From: Neocallimastix lanati (nom. inval.)
Taxonomy: Eukaryota > Neocallimastigomycota > Neocallimastigomycetes > Neocallimastigales > Neocallimastigaceae
Direction of reading: 5' to 3'
Assembly (NCBI GenBank): GCA_016946835.1
Contig: JACVTC010000020.1
Span: 232,501 to 285,000, forward strand
Length of the DNA: 52,500 nucleotides
The position numbers and the translations under genes were made by a program. This document shows, piece by piece, positions 21,151-31,076 of this stretch. The stretch's first letter is position 1. Each line of letters starts with the position of its first letter. Below the pieces are notes generated by a model, which did not search any database, was not told the DNA's origin, and worked only from the letters and a program-made list of their open reading frames with translations.

Positions 21151-22569
21151 AGGTCAATTTAAAATATTAAAGGATTCTTTATACAACACTTTAGTTTTGC
21201 AAATTCTTTATACATAAGAGATATTTGAAAGGAATATCCATATTAAAAATGTTAAAACCCTATTTAAAAATAATAATAAATAAATAAAAAATAATAAAAC
21301 CTTAAATAATAAAATATTCATTGTTTATTGCATAATAATTAATATTACGATTATTATTTTTGTCATTTTAAATATTTTATTCTTCTATAAATATATACAT
21401 GTATATGTATAATTAATTTATAATATCAGGGTTAAAGTCTTTTAATTAGATAAAATGCCATTAAATAATAAAGTAAAGTAAAACTTATTTTATAACTAAA
21501 TAAACTTAAATTATATTTAATAATAATTATAATAATAATAATAATAATAATAATAATTATAATAATAATAATAATAATAATAATAATTATAATAATAATA
21601 ATAATAATAATAATAAGTTCTTTAATTCAAATTTTATTTTAGGAATAAATTTTATATCATTTATGTTTTTTCAAATTTTTATTTATACATATTCTTTATA
21701 AATTAAAAATATAGGTTAAAATAGGTTAAAAAAAAATATATTATTCATTGATATATATATATAAAATAGTATTTATTTCAACATAAATTTGAACATATTT
21801 ACTTAATCATAATATATATATTAAATATGTTATAAATGCTTAGTAGTTTGTATGATATAAATTAATAAATTAATATATATATATATATTTTATTTTATTA
21901 TACTGAATTATTTTTACTATTTATTTTTCGTTTTTATTCCTTTTTTAAAAAATAATAAAACGTCCATTATCTTAATATATATAACAAAATTATTCCAATA
22001 TTTGATTTCATTTGAATAATTTTATTAATTTATAAATAATATATATATTTAAATAATTTAAAAAATTTTAATAAATTAAATATATTTTTAAATAACTTAT
22101 AAATACAATTTTATATTTAAAGTTAACGATATTTTTATAGAATTTTATGGTTCTATATATATATATATTTAAAAAAAATTGTATATTTTATTTATTAATT
22201 TTACTTTAATTTTTAATTGTTCTTTTTTAATTATTAATAAATCTACAATATGTAATTATAAAAGTAATTATTGTATTCAATACAATTTTTTCTTTTATTT
22301 CTATTATTTCTATTATTTCTATTTCTAATATTATTAATTTTAATTATTGTCTAATGTTTTTCATTTTTTTTTAATTAATTATTTATTTTCTTTTATGGTA
22401 TAATTCTTTTATATTAAATTATTTCATTCATATATATATATATATGGAAAAAATTAAATTAATACTAAAATATTTATAATATGTAATAATTATAAATAAA
22501 ATAGTTTATTGTATTTGCAATATGAAAATAAATTTCTTTTTTCTATATGAAATTCATTTATCCTCTATT
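21151..22569. other. A2 3' flank and spacer; (AAT)n at 21530-21615
   Basis: From about 21800 collinear with 34600-35397. TA-rich runs. The last 120 bases match the A1 and A3 3' flanks. No gene. Confidence 0.6.
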
Positions 22570-23970
22570 TTAAAATGCCCAAATTTTTGAACATTCTTCA
22601 TTAATAGCATTACATTCCTTAGCGACAGCTTCTGAATATTGTTGTTTCCAGCAAGCATTTAATCTAGCATAACATTCATCAGATAAACGTTGCTTACAAG
22701 TCCAATCATCGTTTTTACATTTTTTGTTTGTGTTAGTTGGTTGTATAGTTTTAGTAGTCTTAGTGGTTGATCTTGGAATAGTCTTAGTAGTTGGTTTTGG
22801 AAGAGTCTTTGATGTTTTCTTAGTAGTTGGAACTGGAAGAGTTTTAGAAGTCTTCTTAGTAGTTGGGACTGGAAGAGTCTTAGAAGTCTTCTTAGTTGTT
22901 GGAACTGGAAGAGTCTTAGAAGTCTTCTTAGTAGTTGGGACTGGAAGAGTCTTAGAAGTCTTCTTAGTTGTTGGAACTGGAAGAGTCTTAGAAGTCTTCT
23001 TAGTAGTTGGAACTGGAAGAGTCTTAGATGTTTTCTTGGTAGTTGGAACTGGGAGAGTCTTAGAAGTCTTCTTAGTAGCTGGAACTGGAAGAGTCTTGGA
23101 AGTCTTCTTAGTAGTTGGAACTGGAAGAGTCTTGGAAGTCTTCTTAGTAGTTGGAACTGGGAGAGTCTTAGAAGTCTTCTTAGTAGTTGGAACTGGAAGA
23201 GTCTTGGAAGTCTTCTTAGTAGTTGGAACTGGGAGAGTCTTAGAAGTCTTCTTAGTAGTTGGGACTGGAAGAGTCTTGGAAGTCTTCTTAGTAGTTGGAA
23301 CTGGGAGAGTCTTAGAAGTCTTCTTAGTAGTTGGAACTGGAAGAGTCTTGGAAGTCTTCTTAGTAGTTGGAACTGGGAGAGTCTTAGAAGTCTTCTTAGT
23401 AGTTGGAACTGGGAGAGTCTTAGAAGTCTTCTTAGTAGTTGGGACTGGAAGAGTCTTAGAAGTTTTCTTAGTTGTTGGAACTGGAAGAGTCTTAGAAGTT
23501 TTCTTAGTTGTTGGAACTGGAAGAGTCTTAGAAGTCTTCTTAGTAGTTGGAACTGGGAGAGTCTTAGAAGTCTTCTTGGTAGTTGGAACTGGAAGAGTCT
23601 TGGAAGTCTTCTTGGTAGTTGGGACTGGGAGAGTCTTGGAAGTCTTCTTGGTAGTTGGGACTGGGAGAGTCTTAGAAGTCTTCTTAGTAGTTGGAACTGG
23701 GAGAGTCTTGGAAGTCTTCTTAGTAGTTGGGACTGGGAGAGTCTTGGAAGTCTTCTTGGTAGTTGGAACTGGAAGAGATTTAGTGGAACTAGATTTTGGG
23801 TTCTTTGATGGAAGAGTACTGCTGATTATTGGAAGACTTTTGGAAATTGATTTTGTTGGAAGTGTCTTGCTACTAACAGTTTTTGGAAGAGTTTTTGTAG
23901 CTGCACTAGCATTTTCAGCATGTAAAGCTAAAGCAATAACACAAGCTAATAAAATTTTATTGAATCTCAT
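22570..23970 (-). CDS. Secreted dodecapeptide-repeat protein A2, six-Cys C-terminal module
   Basis: Seen: single-exon 466-aa frame. Signal peptide MRFNKILLACVIALALHAEN then ASA, 52-residue linker, then residues 76-387 as exactly 26 units of 12 aa. Twenty-five of these read KTLPVPTTKKTS and one carries Ala (VPATKK). The final 79 residues carry the six-Cys module in the family spacing. Codons vary between units (for example CTT/CTC/TTG-type third positions and AGA/GGA neighbours) although the amino acids do not. Coding and promoter sequence are closest to B2 and A3, while the 3' flank is A-type. The upstream region is interrupted by a 2-kb insertion about 1 kb from the ATG. Function unknown. 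Confidence 0.92.
   Translation of the reverse strand: MRFNKILLACVIALALHAENASAATKTLPKTVSSKTLPTKSISKSLPIISSTLPSKNPKSSSTKSLPVPTTKKTSKTLPVPTTKKTSKTLPVPTTKKTSKTLPVPTTKKTSKTLPVPTTKKTSKTLPVPTTKKTSKTLPVPTTKKTSKTLPVPTTKKTSKTLPVPTTKKTSKTLPVPTTKKTSKTLPVPTTKKTSKTLPVPTTKKTSKTLPVPTTKKTSKTLPVPTTKKTSKTLPVPTTKKTSKTLPVPTTKKTSKTLPVPTTKKTSKTLPVPTTKKTSKTLPVPTTKKTSKTLPVPATKKTSKTLPVPTTKKTSKTLPVPTTKKTSKTLPVPTTKKTSKTLPVPTTKKTSKTLPVPTTKKTSKTLPVPTTKKTSKTLPVPTTKKTSKTLPKPTTKTIPRSTTKTTKTIQPTNTNKKCKNDDWTCKQRLSDECYARLNACWKQQYSEAVAKECNAINEECSKIWAF
22810..23745 (-). repeat. Coding minisatellite of A2, 26 units of 36 bp
   Basis: All units 36 bp. Sites that vary between units are mostly synonymous. Confidence 0.95.
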
Positions 23971-24949
23971 ATTGTATTAATATTATCTATTAATAAGAAA
24001 CTAATTTTATTTATTTAAAATTAGAATATCTATTTATTTTATATTGTATTGACTCAATCAAACAATATTTTATTATTATATTATTATATATATCAATATA
24101 TATATTTTTTTTCTTTATTTTTTTTTTAAAAAATAAAGTTGTAATTTAAAAAAAAAAAATAAAAATGAAGAAAAATCAATTGTATTTATAGCTTAAAATT
24201 ATATATATAATTATATTAAATTATTTTGTATTTATATTTATATTTTTTTTTTTTTATTTTATAATTTTATTTATAATAATATCAAAATTTCGTTTTAAAA
24301 TTATACATAAATAACTTTTTTGTCACACAATATAAAAATTAATATAATAACATATTATTTGTTATTATAAAATATCCACAATATCCAAAATAATTTATAT
24401 ATAATTCATTTTATTATACATTACACAAGTAGATTTACAATGGTATACAAGTTTTAATTAAATTAAAAGAATAATTTTTTAATATTATATTTTATTAAAG
24501 TTATACAAACTGATTTAAATTTTCATTCGTATTATTAGACTTTATTTCTTGATTTTTAATAAAAATAAAAAATAATAATAATATAATAAAAAAAAGAATA
24601 AACAAAAATAAAATAAATAATTATTATTAATAAAAATATAAAATTATAAAATATTTAATTTTAAACTTAAATAAAGCAAGTAATAAAATTTAAATTTGAA
24701 AAAAAAATACTTTTTCTTTAAAATTATTATATATATTAGAATATCTTATTTAAAAATTAAATTAAAAAAGAATAATTTAAGGATTAAAGAAGAAATTCTT
24801 ATTATAATAAAAATAATAAAATATTACAAAAAAAAAAATCTCAAATTTAATAAATTAACTTTAAAAAGATGAAATTTTATTTTTATGGGAGAAGAATATA
24901 TAAATGTATATATTTATATAAACAATTTTAATTTTATTTATTGTTTATT
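23971..24949. other. A2 upstream region, proximal part
   Basis: Collinear with the other upstream modules until TTTATTGTTTATT near 24950, where homology stops and resumes near 26975. Confidence 0.75.
24050..24056 (-). promoter_or_regulatory. TGACTCA box upstream of A2
   Basis: 80 bp upstream of the ATG in the shared promoter block. Confidence 0.5.
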
Positions 24950-25034
24950 ATGTTAAAAATAAAGTTTAATATTTTAATTAAGTCTCATATAATTAAGATT
25001 TATTTATACATTAAATGTGTTTATATTATTTTGT

Positions 25035-25362
25035 AGGGGAGTGCCTTGGACTTCATACTGCCCTTGTTACTGGATCAGTAGATGGTAAAACTACTGCGTC
25101 GAAAATTAAGGCGGATATGAACCATGTGAAAGCATGTATATATTTTAGTATTTCGCATGCTACCCGTGAATTTCCTGCAAAAAACAGAAGTGCTCAGCAT
25201 GACAGGCTAAGCCAAGAGAAAGATCCGAACTCACCAGGAGCTCCTCAAGCATTTCCTCGACACCGGTCTCAGCCGTATCCATAGCCATCTTGAGGACAGA
25301 TGGCTATGGATACGGCTGAGACCCCCAACTGCTGCTGCGCCCGTGTCTGATTCAGCATTTCG
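25035..25362. other. GC-rich island of foreign-looking DNA
   Basis: Seen: about 330 bases with roughly balanced composition in a window that is otherwise overwhelmingly A+T. On the minus strand, ATGGCTATGG (25300 downward) starts MAMDTAETGVEEMLEELL, followed by GTGAGTTCGG and, 60 nt later, TTTTTTGCAG, resembling a short fungal intron. The frame after this intron stops at once (EIHG). On the plus strand an 89-codon frame (25015-25284) has no recognisable similarity. It could be a relic exon of a gene from a less AT-rich genome, or contamination or a chimera. Confidence 0.5.
25265..25323. repeat. Perfect 26-bp inverted repeat, 7-nt loop
   Basis: Arms 25265-25290 and 25298-25323 are exact reverse complements; the loop is TGAGGAC. 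Half of the arm bases are G or C, so the hairpin is very stable. It is the fold-back of the MAMDTAET coding-like stretch, suggesting an inverted micro-duplication. Confidence 0.95.
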
Positions 25363-26093
25363 AAAATTTTATTACAAAAATTTGTATTTTGTTGTATGGC
25401 TTAAATAATTTTAATATTAAGCCACTTAATTTTATTAAAATTTTAATGAATAATAATTAATTAATTAAATAAAATTACAATTCTCAAAAATTTTCAAACA
25501 CGTAATCTTATGTGGAGCGTATATCCAATTGTATCATAATTTTGTGTCTTTTTTCTACAATTTTTAAAAAGCCATATATTCACAATATGGCGTGAATAAT
25601 AATATTGTGGTGATATTTTATGACATAAATTTATAAACCACCAAGAATTTGGCGAAATTCAACTGGATGAAATTCAACTTATGGCGAAATACAACACTTC
25701 AATAAATAATAATTAGGTTAGGTATTTCTTTTTAACATTAAAAAATAATATAAAAATAAGAAATAAGAAAACTTTTTTTTTAAACATTGAAAAATAAAAT
25801 AAAAATAAGAAATAAGAAAACTTTTTTTTTAAACATTAAAAAATAAAATAAAAAAAAATAAAATTTTATTTTTTAATGCTTAAAAAATAAAAAAATAAAA
25901 TAAAATAAAAAATAAAAAAAAAATAAAAATAAATAAATAAAATAGTAAATGAAGAAATAATAAATAATTAATAATTAAATAATTATTTAAATAATTATAT
26001 AATTAATTTATTATTTTAAATATTAAAAAAAAAGTTTCAAAGCATTTAAAAGTATATTTATTAAAACATTTTATTGAAAATTTTTAATTATCA
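25363..26093. other. Insertion interior, non-coding
   Basis: Contains a small inverted repeat GCCATAT...ATATGGC (25571-25591) and a near-duplicated GGCGAAATTCAAC / GGCGAAATACAAC (25652; 25683), then A-rich direct repeats of GAAATAAGAAAACTTTTTTT (25760-25840). Probably the 5' part of the MULE-like element. Confidence 0.5.
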
Positions 26094-26756
26094 ATGGAAG
26101 ACAATATAGAAATTGAAATAAGCGAAACGAATCGAGGAAATGAACAAATTATTATTAATAAAAAATACAAATTTAATTTTTCATTTCAAAGGAAAGATAA
26201 ATCAAAAATTTATAGACGCACTAAATATAAGACTTCAAATAAATGTAAATTTTTAATTATTTTAAATGATAAAAAGGAGGTTTTAAAATATGAAAGTTTA
26301 CATAACTCTCTCGAAAAAGAAATTGATGTGTCTATATCAGTAGCAAAACATAAAATTAAGGAAGAAATTAGGAAAAATTCAATTCCTATGGATATAAAAC
26401 CTAAACATATATTTAATGCCGTTTCTCAAGAAATGGGACTTATATGTCCCGAATATAGTACAATTAGATCCCAAATTATAAGAAATATAAATAAACAATT
26501 TCCTCCAAACATAAAAAGTTTAGATGATATTCTAAAAAAAATTTTTTTAGTTATAATAAACGTTTGTCTTAATTATTTTTATTATCATTTAAAAATTTAT
26601 TTATTCATTTATAATTTATTTATTCATTTATTTATTTATTACATTAAAATACGCCATGTTTTCCGAAATGCACTACAACAAAATACAAATTTATGTAATA
26701 AAAATTTTCGAAATGACCCTATTTTGTATAATGTAAAATATTATGAGGCGCATTAA
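26094..26756 (+). CDS. Truncated MULE-like transposase N-terminal region (degenerate FLYWCH-type finger)
   Basis: Seen: 220-aa frame from an ATG. Residues 25-78 (KYKFNFSFQRKDKSKIYRRT ... NKCKFLIILNDKKEVLKYES, then LHNSLEKEID) have the layout of the FLYWCH-type zinc domain that precedes many Mutator-like transposases. Residues 85-150 (IKEEIRKNSIPMDIKPKHIF, EYSTIRSQIIRNINKQFPP) resemble the helical linker after it. Known: such domains use two Cys and an H-x-H pair. Here the first expected Cys is Arg (YRRTKY) and the second His is Ser (LHNS), so zinc binding is probably lost. From about residue 155 the frame becomes AT-derived Phe/Tyr/Ile sequence, and no DDE catalytic region follows. Most likely a dead 5' fragment of a transposase gene. 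Confidence 0.5.
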   Translation: MEDNIEIEISETNRGNEQIIINKKYKFNFSFQRKDKSKIYRRTKYKTSNKCKFLIILNDKKEVLKYESLHNSLEKEIDVSISVAKHKIKEEIRKNSIPMDIKPKHIFNAVSQEMGLICPEYSTIRSQIIRNINKQFPPNIKSLDDILKKIFLVIINVCLNYFYYHLKIYLFIYNLFIHLFIYYIKIRHVFRNALQQNTNLCNKNFRNDPILYNVKYYEAH

Positions 26757-27164
26757 TGATGTACATCATATATTTACAATTATAACTAATATAGTTAAAT
26801 TTTATTAATGTATATACATTTTATAAAGGATTATGATAATTAATCCAATAATCAATATAATTATAAAAAATATAATTATTAAAAATAATAATAAAATAAT
26901 AATAAAATAATAATAAATAAATAAAGTAATCACACATCAAAACTAAAACAAAATAACATAATATTCAATATATTAATTGTTTTTTTTTGTATTTTTTTAT
27001 TGTTAATTTTTATGTTTTATTAATTATTATTTATTTTATTTTATTTTATTTTGTTTTATTTCATCTTTTTGTTTAATTGGGATATTTAATAATAATTTAT
27101 TATTAAATTAGATTTAAAATTAAATTAATTTAAATAAAATAAATTAATTTAAATATAAATTTTT
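26757..27164. other. End of insertion and resumed array upstream module
   Basis: AT-rich. ATAATTATTAAAAATAATAAT-type repeats to about 26930. Homology to the array resumes near 26975. No gene. Confidence 0.55.
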
Positions 27165-27250
27165 TGTTTGGTTCGTGATTCATTTATATCATATGTTTTA
27201 CACAGAAACTGAATTTGACAATTACTAAAAGGAGTATTTTCAGTTATTAA
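27165..27250. repeat. 86-bp conserved element, copy 3
   Basis: Same 86-bp length. Shares GAAACTGA with copy 4 where the other copies have GAAAATGA. Lies beyond the 2-kb insertion, so it predates it. Confidence 0.8.
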
Positions 27251-28479
27251 TTTTTTTTTTTTAAACAAAGATAAAAATTTATTTTAATTTCTTTTTTTTC
27301 AAAATTTTGTTAATTTTGTTAATTTTGTTAATTTTGTTTAAAATAATATTAAATTAAGTATTCACTTAATTAAAGTTTTCAATAAAAATAATAAAAAAAA
27401 AGTATTGAAAGTATAATTTAAAAAATTAATAATATATTGATAGTTATATATATAACTATCTATCTATTTATATATTAATATTAATATTTTATATTTATAA
27501 TATCTTATTGATTACTTTATTCCTCCAAGTTTGAATTGTAACTCATCCAAAGTTAATATTTTCATTAAGAAGAATCATAAAATGTTCCTTTACTAATTTT
27601 CAAAAAAAATTTTATTATTCATTTATATTAATAAATTAAAATAATAAAAAAAAACAATTTATTTTTTTTTTTATATTTATTTTTTATTTAATTATTTTAT
27701 TATTTATTTTTATATCATTTTGAATTTTTTTATAAAAATTTTATTCTTTTTTTTTTATTAAAATGAAATTGAATAAAAAAAAACTTTTTTATTTATTTTA
27801 TTGAATAAGCATTATCATTTTTCTATATTTTAAATTTTTCATAATCTTAATTGATTATTTATTTTAATTAAATAAAAATAAAAATAAAAATAAAAATAAA
27901 TATATAAATATATAAATATATAATCAATCAATCAATCAATCAATAAATAATAATAACAAAAATAATAATAATTATAATAAAAAAATAATAAACTTTTTAA
28001 TTCAAATCTTAATGTATAGAATAAATTCTCTTTCATTTATATTTTTTTATTTTTTTCTATTTATATACGTATATTGTACATATCAAATATAAATTAAAAT
28101 ATTTTTTTAAATAAAAACATTATTTATTGATATATGGATAAAATAGTATGAATGTAAATATAAATATGAACATATTTACGTTATTTTAATACATTTGTTT
28201 AATATGTTATAAAGTATAATCTAAATAATTATATACTAAATAAATATGTAATTTTTATATAAAATATAGTAAATATTGATATATTTAATATACCATAGAA
28301 TATGCATTTCTTCATATTATTTTTAATAAATAATCTTTTTATATCTTCTGAAGGCTATATAGTATATAGTATATAGTAATTTCATTTCAAAGGTGAATTT
28401 TTTTCCTTTATAAATAATTTAAAAAAATTCCTTAATATACATTAAAATAGTCTAAATATAATATAAACTAGTTAAAACT
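27251..28479. other. A2-B2 spacer, homologous to A1-B1 spacer
   Basis: Collinear with 13967-15186. Includes an ATCAATCAATCA micro-repeat near 27924. No gene. Confidence 0.7.
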
Positions 28480-28533
28480 ATGAAGTATGTAGGGAAAGCT
28501 GAGAGAAATGGAGTTGACATGATATGCCCATAA
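28480..28533 (+). other. Conserved 17-codon micro-ORF, copy 2
   Basis: Reads MKYVGKAERNGVDMICP. Same start, stop and length as the copy at 15187-15240, with three synonymous and two missense differences. Confidence 0.3.
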
Positions 28534-28957
28534 TCAATTCTTTAGAGATAGTATAATTTTACATTAATAAATTAAATAATATATATATTATTCAAATATG
28601 ATATTTTAATCACACTTTAAACACAACTTTATATTTAAAAGTTATGACGTATTTATAAAATTTTATAGTTTAATATTTATTTTAAAAAAAGAAGTTTTAA
28701 TTTATTAATATTATTTAATATTTTTAATTGTTTTTTAATTGTTAATACATACTTATATAATAAACTTAAAACACGTAATAATAAAATTAATTATTGTATT
28801 CAATACAAATTATTTCTATTATTTCTATTATTTCTATTATTTCTATTATTATTAGTACTATTTTTAATTAATGTCTAATGTTGTTAAATTTTTTTTTAAT
28901 TATTTTTTTTTTTTTACGATATATTTCTTTATATCATATATTAAATATTATTTCTTC

Positions 28958-28989
<32 letters not shown>

Positions 28990-29279
28990 TAATATATTTT
29001 CATTGTTTAAAATAAACAATAAAAGATAATATTTTTTTTTATGAACTATTAAATAATAATTTTTTTATTAATTTATCAGTAAATAATATTTCACTAAAGC
29101 CATATTTATTATTATTTTATATTAATAGTTCTTTTAATGATCAAAACTTATTATTAAATTATACTTTAATAAAAAAATATCTATTATATATAATAGCTAT
29201 TTGGAATATAGAATATATTTTTTTTCTTTTATTATAATAAAGAAAAAATATATTTATGTGTAATCTACTTTCCTCTGTT
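28534..29279. other. Remainder of A2-B2 spacer, B2 3' flank
   Basis: Collinear with 15241-15965. Contains the B-type 3' inverted repeat at 29212-29254. Confidence 0.6.
29212..29254 (-). repeat. Inverted repeat in B2 3' UTR
   Basis: AATATATTTTTTTTCTTTT and AAAGAAAAAATATATT around ATTATAAT, at the same distance from the stop as in B1. Confidence 0.45.
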
Positions 29280-31076
29280 TTAGAATGCCCAAATCTTTGA
29301 ACATTCTTCATTAATAGCATTACATTCCTTAGCTACAGCTTCTGAATATTGTTGTTTCCAGCAAGCATTTAATCTGGCATAACATTCATCAGATAAACGT
29401 TGCTTACAAGTCCAATCATCGTTTTTACATTTTTTGTTTGTGTTAGTTGGTTGTATAGTTTTAGTAGTCTTAGTGGTTGATCTTGGAAGAGTCTTAGTAG
29501 TTGGTTTTGGAAGAGTCTTAGAAGTTTTCTTAGTAGTTGGAACTGGGAGAGTCTTAGAAGTTTTCTTAGTAGTTGGAACTGGGAGAGTCTTAGAAGTTTT
29601 CTTAGTTGTTGGGACTGGGAGAGTCTTAGAAGTCTTCTTAGTAGTTGGGACTGGAAGAGTCTTGGAAGTCTTCTTGGTAGTTGGAACTGGGAGAGTCTTA
29701 GAAGTCTTCTTAGTAGTTGGGACTGGAAGAGTCTTAGAAGTCTTTTTAGTAGTTGGAACTGGAAGAGTCTTAGAAGTCTTTTTAGTAGTTGGAACTGGGA
29801 GAGTCTTAGAGGTCTTCTTAGTAGTTGGAACTGGGAGAGTCTTAGAGGTCTTCTTGGTAGTTGGAACTGGGAGAGTTTTAGAGGTCTTCTTAGTTGTTGG
29901 GACTGGAAGAGTTTTAGAGGTCTTCTTGGTAGTTGGGACTGGAAGAGTCTTAGAGGTCTTCTTGGTAGTTGGAACTGGAAGAGTCTTAGAAGTCTTCTTA
30001 GTAGTTGGAACTGGGAGAGTCTTAGAAGTCTTTTTAGTAGTTGGGACTGGAAGAGTCTTAGAAGTCTTTTTAGTAGTTGGAACTGGAAGAGTCTTAGAAG
30101 TCTTTTTAGTAGTTGGAACTGGAAGAGTCTTAGAGGTCTTTTTAGTTGTTGGAACTGGAAGAGTCTTAGAAGTCTTTTTAGTAGTTGGAACTGGAAGAGT
30201 CTTAGAAGTCTTTTTAGTAGTTGGAACTGGAAGAGTCTTAGAGGTCTTCTTGGTAGTTGGGACTGGAAGAGTCTTAGAGGTCTTCTTAGTTGTTGGAACT
30301 GGAAGAGTCTTAGAGGTCTTCTTGGTAGTTGGGACTGGAAGAGTCTTAGAGGTCTTCTTAGTTGTTGGAACTGGAAGAGTCTTAGAAGTCTTCTTGGTAG
30401 TTGGAACTGGAAGAGTCTTAGAAGTCTTCTTAGTTGTTGGGACTGGAAGAGTTTTAGAGGTCTTTTTAGTTGTTGGAACTGGAAGAGTCTTAGAGGTCTT
30501 CTTGGTAGTTGGAACTGGAAGAGTCTTAGAGGTCTTCTTAGTTGTTGGGACTGGAAGAGTTTTAGAGGTCTTCTTAGTAGTTGGAACTGGAAGAGTTTTA
30601 GAGGTCTTCTTAGTAGTTGGAACTGGGAGAGTCTTGGAAGTCTTCTTAGTAGTTGGAACTGGAAGAGTCTTGGAAGTCTTCTTTGTAGTTGGGACTGGAA
30701 GAGTCTTAGAAGTTTTCTTAGTTGTTGGAACTGGAAGAGTCTTAGAGGTCTTCTTAGTTGTTGGAACTGGAAGAGTCTTAGAGGTCTTCTTAGTTGTTGG
30801 AACTGGAAGAGTCTTAGAGGTCTTCTTAGTTGTTGGGACTGGGAGAGTCTTAGAAGTCTTCTTAGTGGTTGGGACTGGAAGAGATTTAGTGGAACTAGAT
30901 TTTGGGTTCTTTGCTGGAAGAGTACTGCTGATTATTGGAAGACTTTTGGAAATTGATTTTGTTGGAAGTGTCTTGCTACTAACAGTTTTTGGAAGAGTTT
31001 TGGTAGCTGCACTAGCATTTTCAGTATGTAAAGCTAAAGCAACAACACAAGCTAATAAAATTTTATTGAATCTCAT
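29280..31076 (-). CDS. Secreted dodecapeptide-repeat protein B2, six-Cys C-terminal module
   Basis: Seen: single-exon 598-aa frame, the longest array member. Signal peptide MRFNKILLACVVALALHTEN then ASA; 52-residue linker; residues 76-519 are exactly 37 units, all reading KTLPVPTTKKTS at the protein level. The DNA units are not identical: GTA/GTT/GGT codons, CTT/CTC and AAG/AAA choices differ freely. The last 79 residues hold the six cysteines, with one linker change (KTLPRS instead of KTIPRS). Promoter and coding sequence are closest to A2; the 3' flank is B-type with the inverted repeat. Predicted secreted, highly cationic, Thr-rich stalk capped by a disulfide-bonded module. Function unknown. 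Confidence 0.93.
   Translation of the reverse strand: MRFNKILLACVVALALHTENASAATKTLPKTVSSKTLPTKSISKSLPIISSTLPAKNPKSSSTKSLPVPTTKKTSKTLPVPTTKKTSKTLPVPTTKKTSKTLPVPTTKKTSKTLPVPTTKKTSKTLPVPTTKKTSKTLPVPTTKKTSKTLPVPTTKKTSKTLPVPTTKKTSKTLPVPTTKKTSKTLPVPTTKKTSKTLPVPTTKKTSKTLPVPTTKKTSKTLPVPTTKKTSKTLPVPTTKKTSKTLPVPTTKKTSKTLPVPTTKKTSKTLPVPTTKKTSKTLPVPTTKKTSKTLPVPTTKKTSKTLPVPTTKKTSKTLPVPTTKKTSKTLPVPTTKKTSKTLPVPTTKKTSKTLPVPTTKKTSKTLPVPTTKKTSKTLPVPTTKKTSKTLPVPTTKKTSKTLPVPTTKKTSKTLPVPTTKKTSKTLPVPTTKKTSKTLPVPTTKKTSKTLPVPTTKKTSKTLPVPTTKKTSKTLPVPTTKKTSKTLPVPTTKKTSKTLPVPTTKKTSKTLPVPTTKKTSKTLPKPTTKTLPRSTTKTTKTIQPTNTNKKCKNDDWTCKQRLSDECYARLNACWKQQYSEAVAKECNAINEECSKIWAF
29520..30851 (-). repeat. Coding minisatellite of B2, 37 units of 36 bp
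   Basis: No 33-bp units. Protein-invariant but with many synonymous differences, and patches of identical synonymous variants that mark internal duplications. Confidence 0.95.

Larger units (their letters stand above)
24950..26972. mobile_element. About 2-kb insertion in the A2 upstream module
   Basis: Seen: in the four other copies the sequence TTTATTGTTTATTGCTTATTG (split here) is continuous, or nearly so, with the T-rich run before the 86-bp element. In A2 it is separated by 2.0 kb of unrelated DNA. The insert carries a GC-rich island, a perfect hairpin and a MULE-like ORF fragment. Clear terminal inverted repeats and a target-site duplication were not found by eye, so the mechanism is open. 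Breakpoints are accurate to perhaps 15 bases. Confidence 0.65.
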
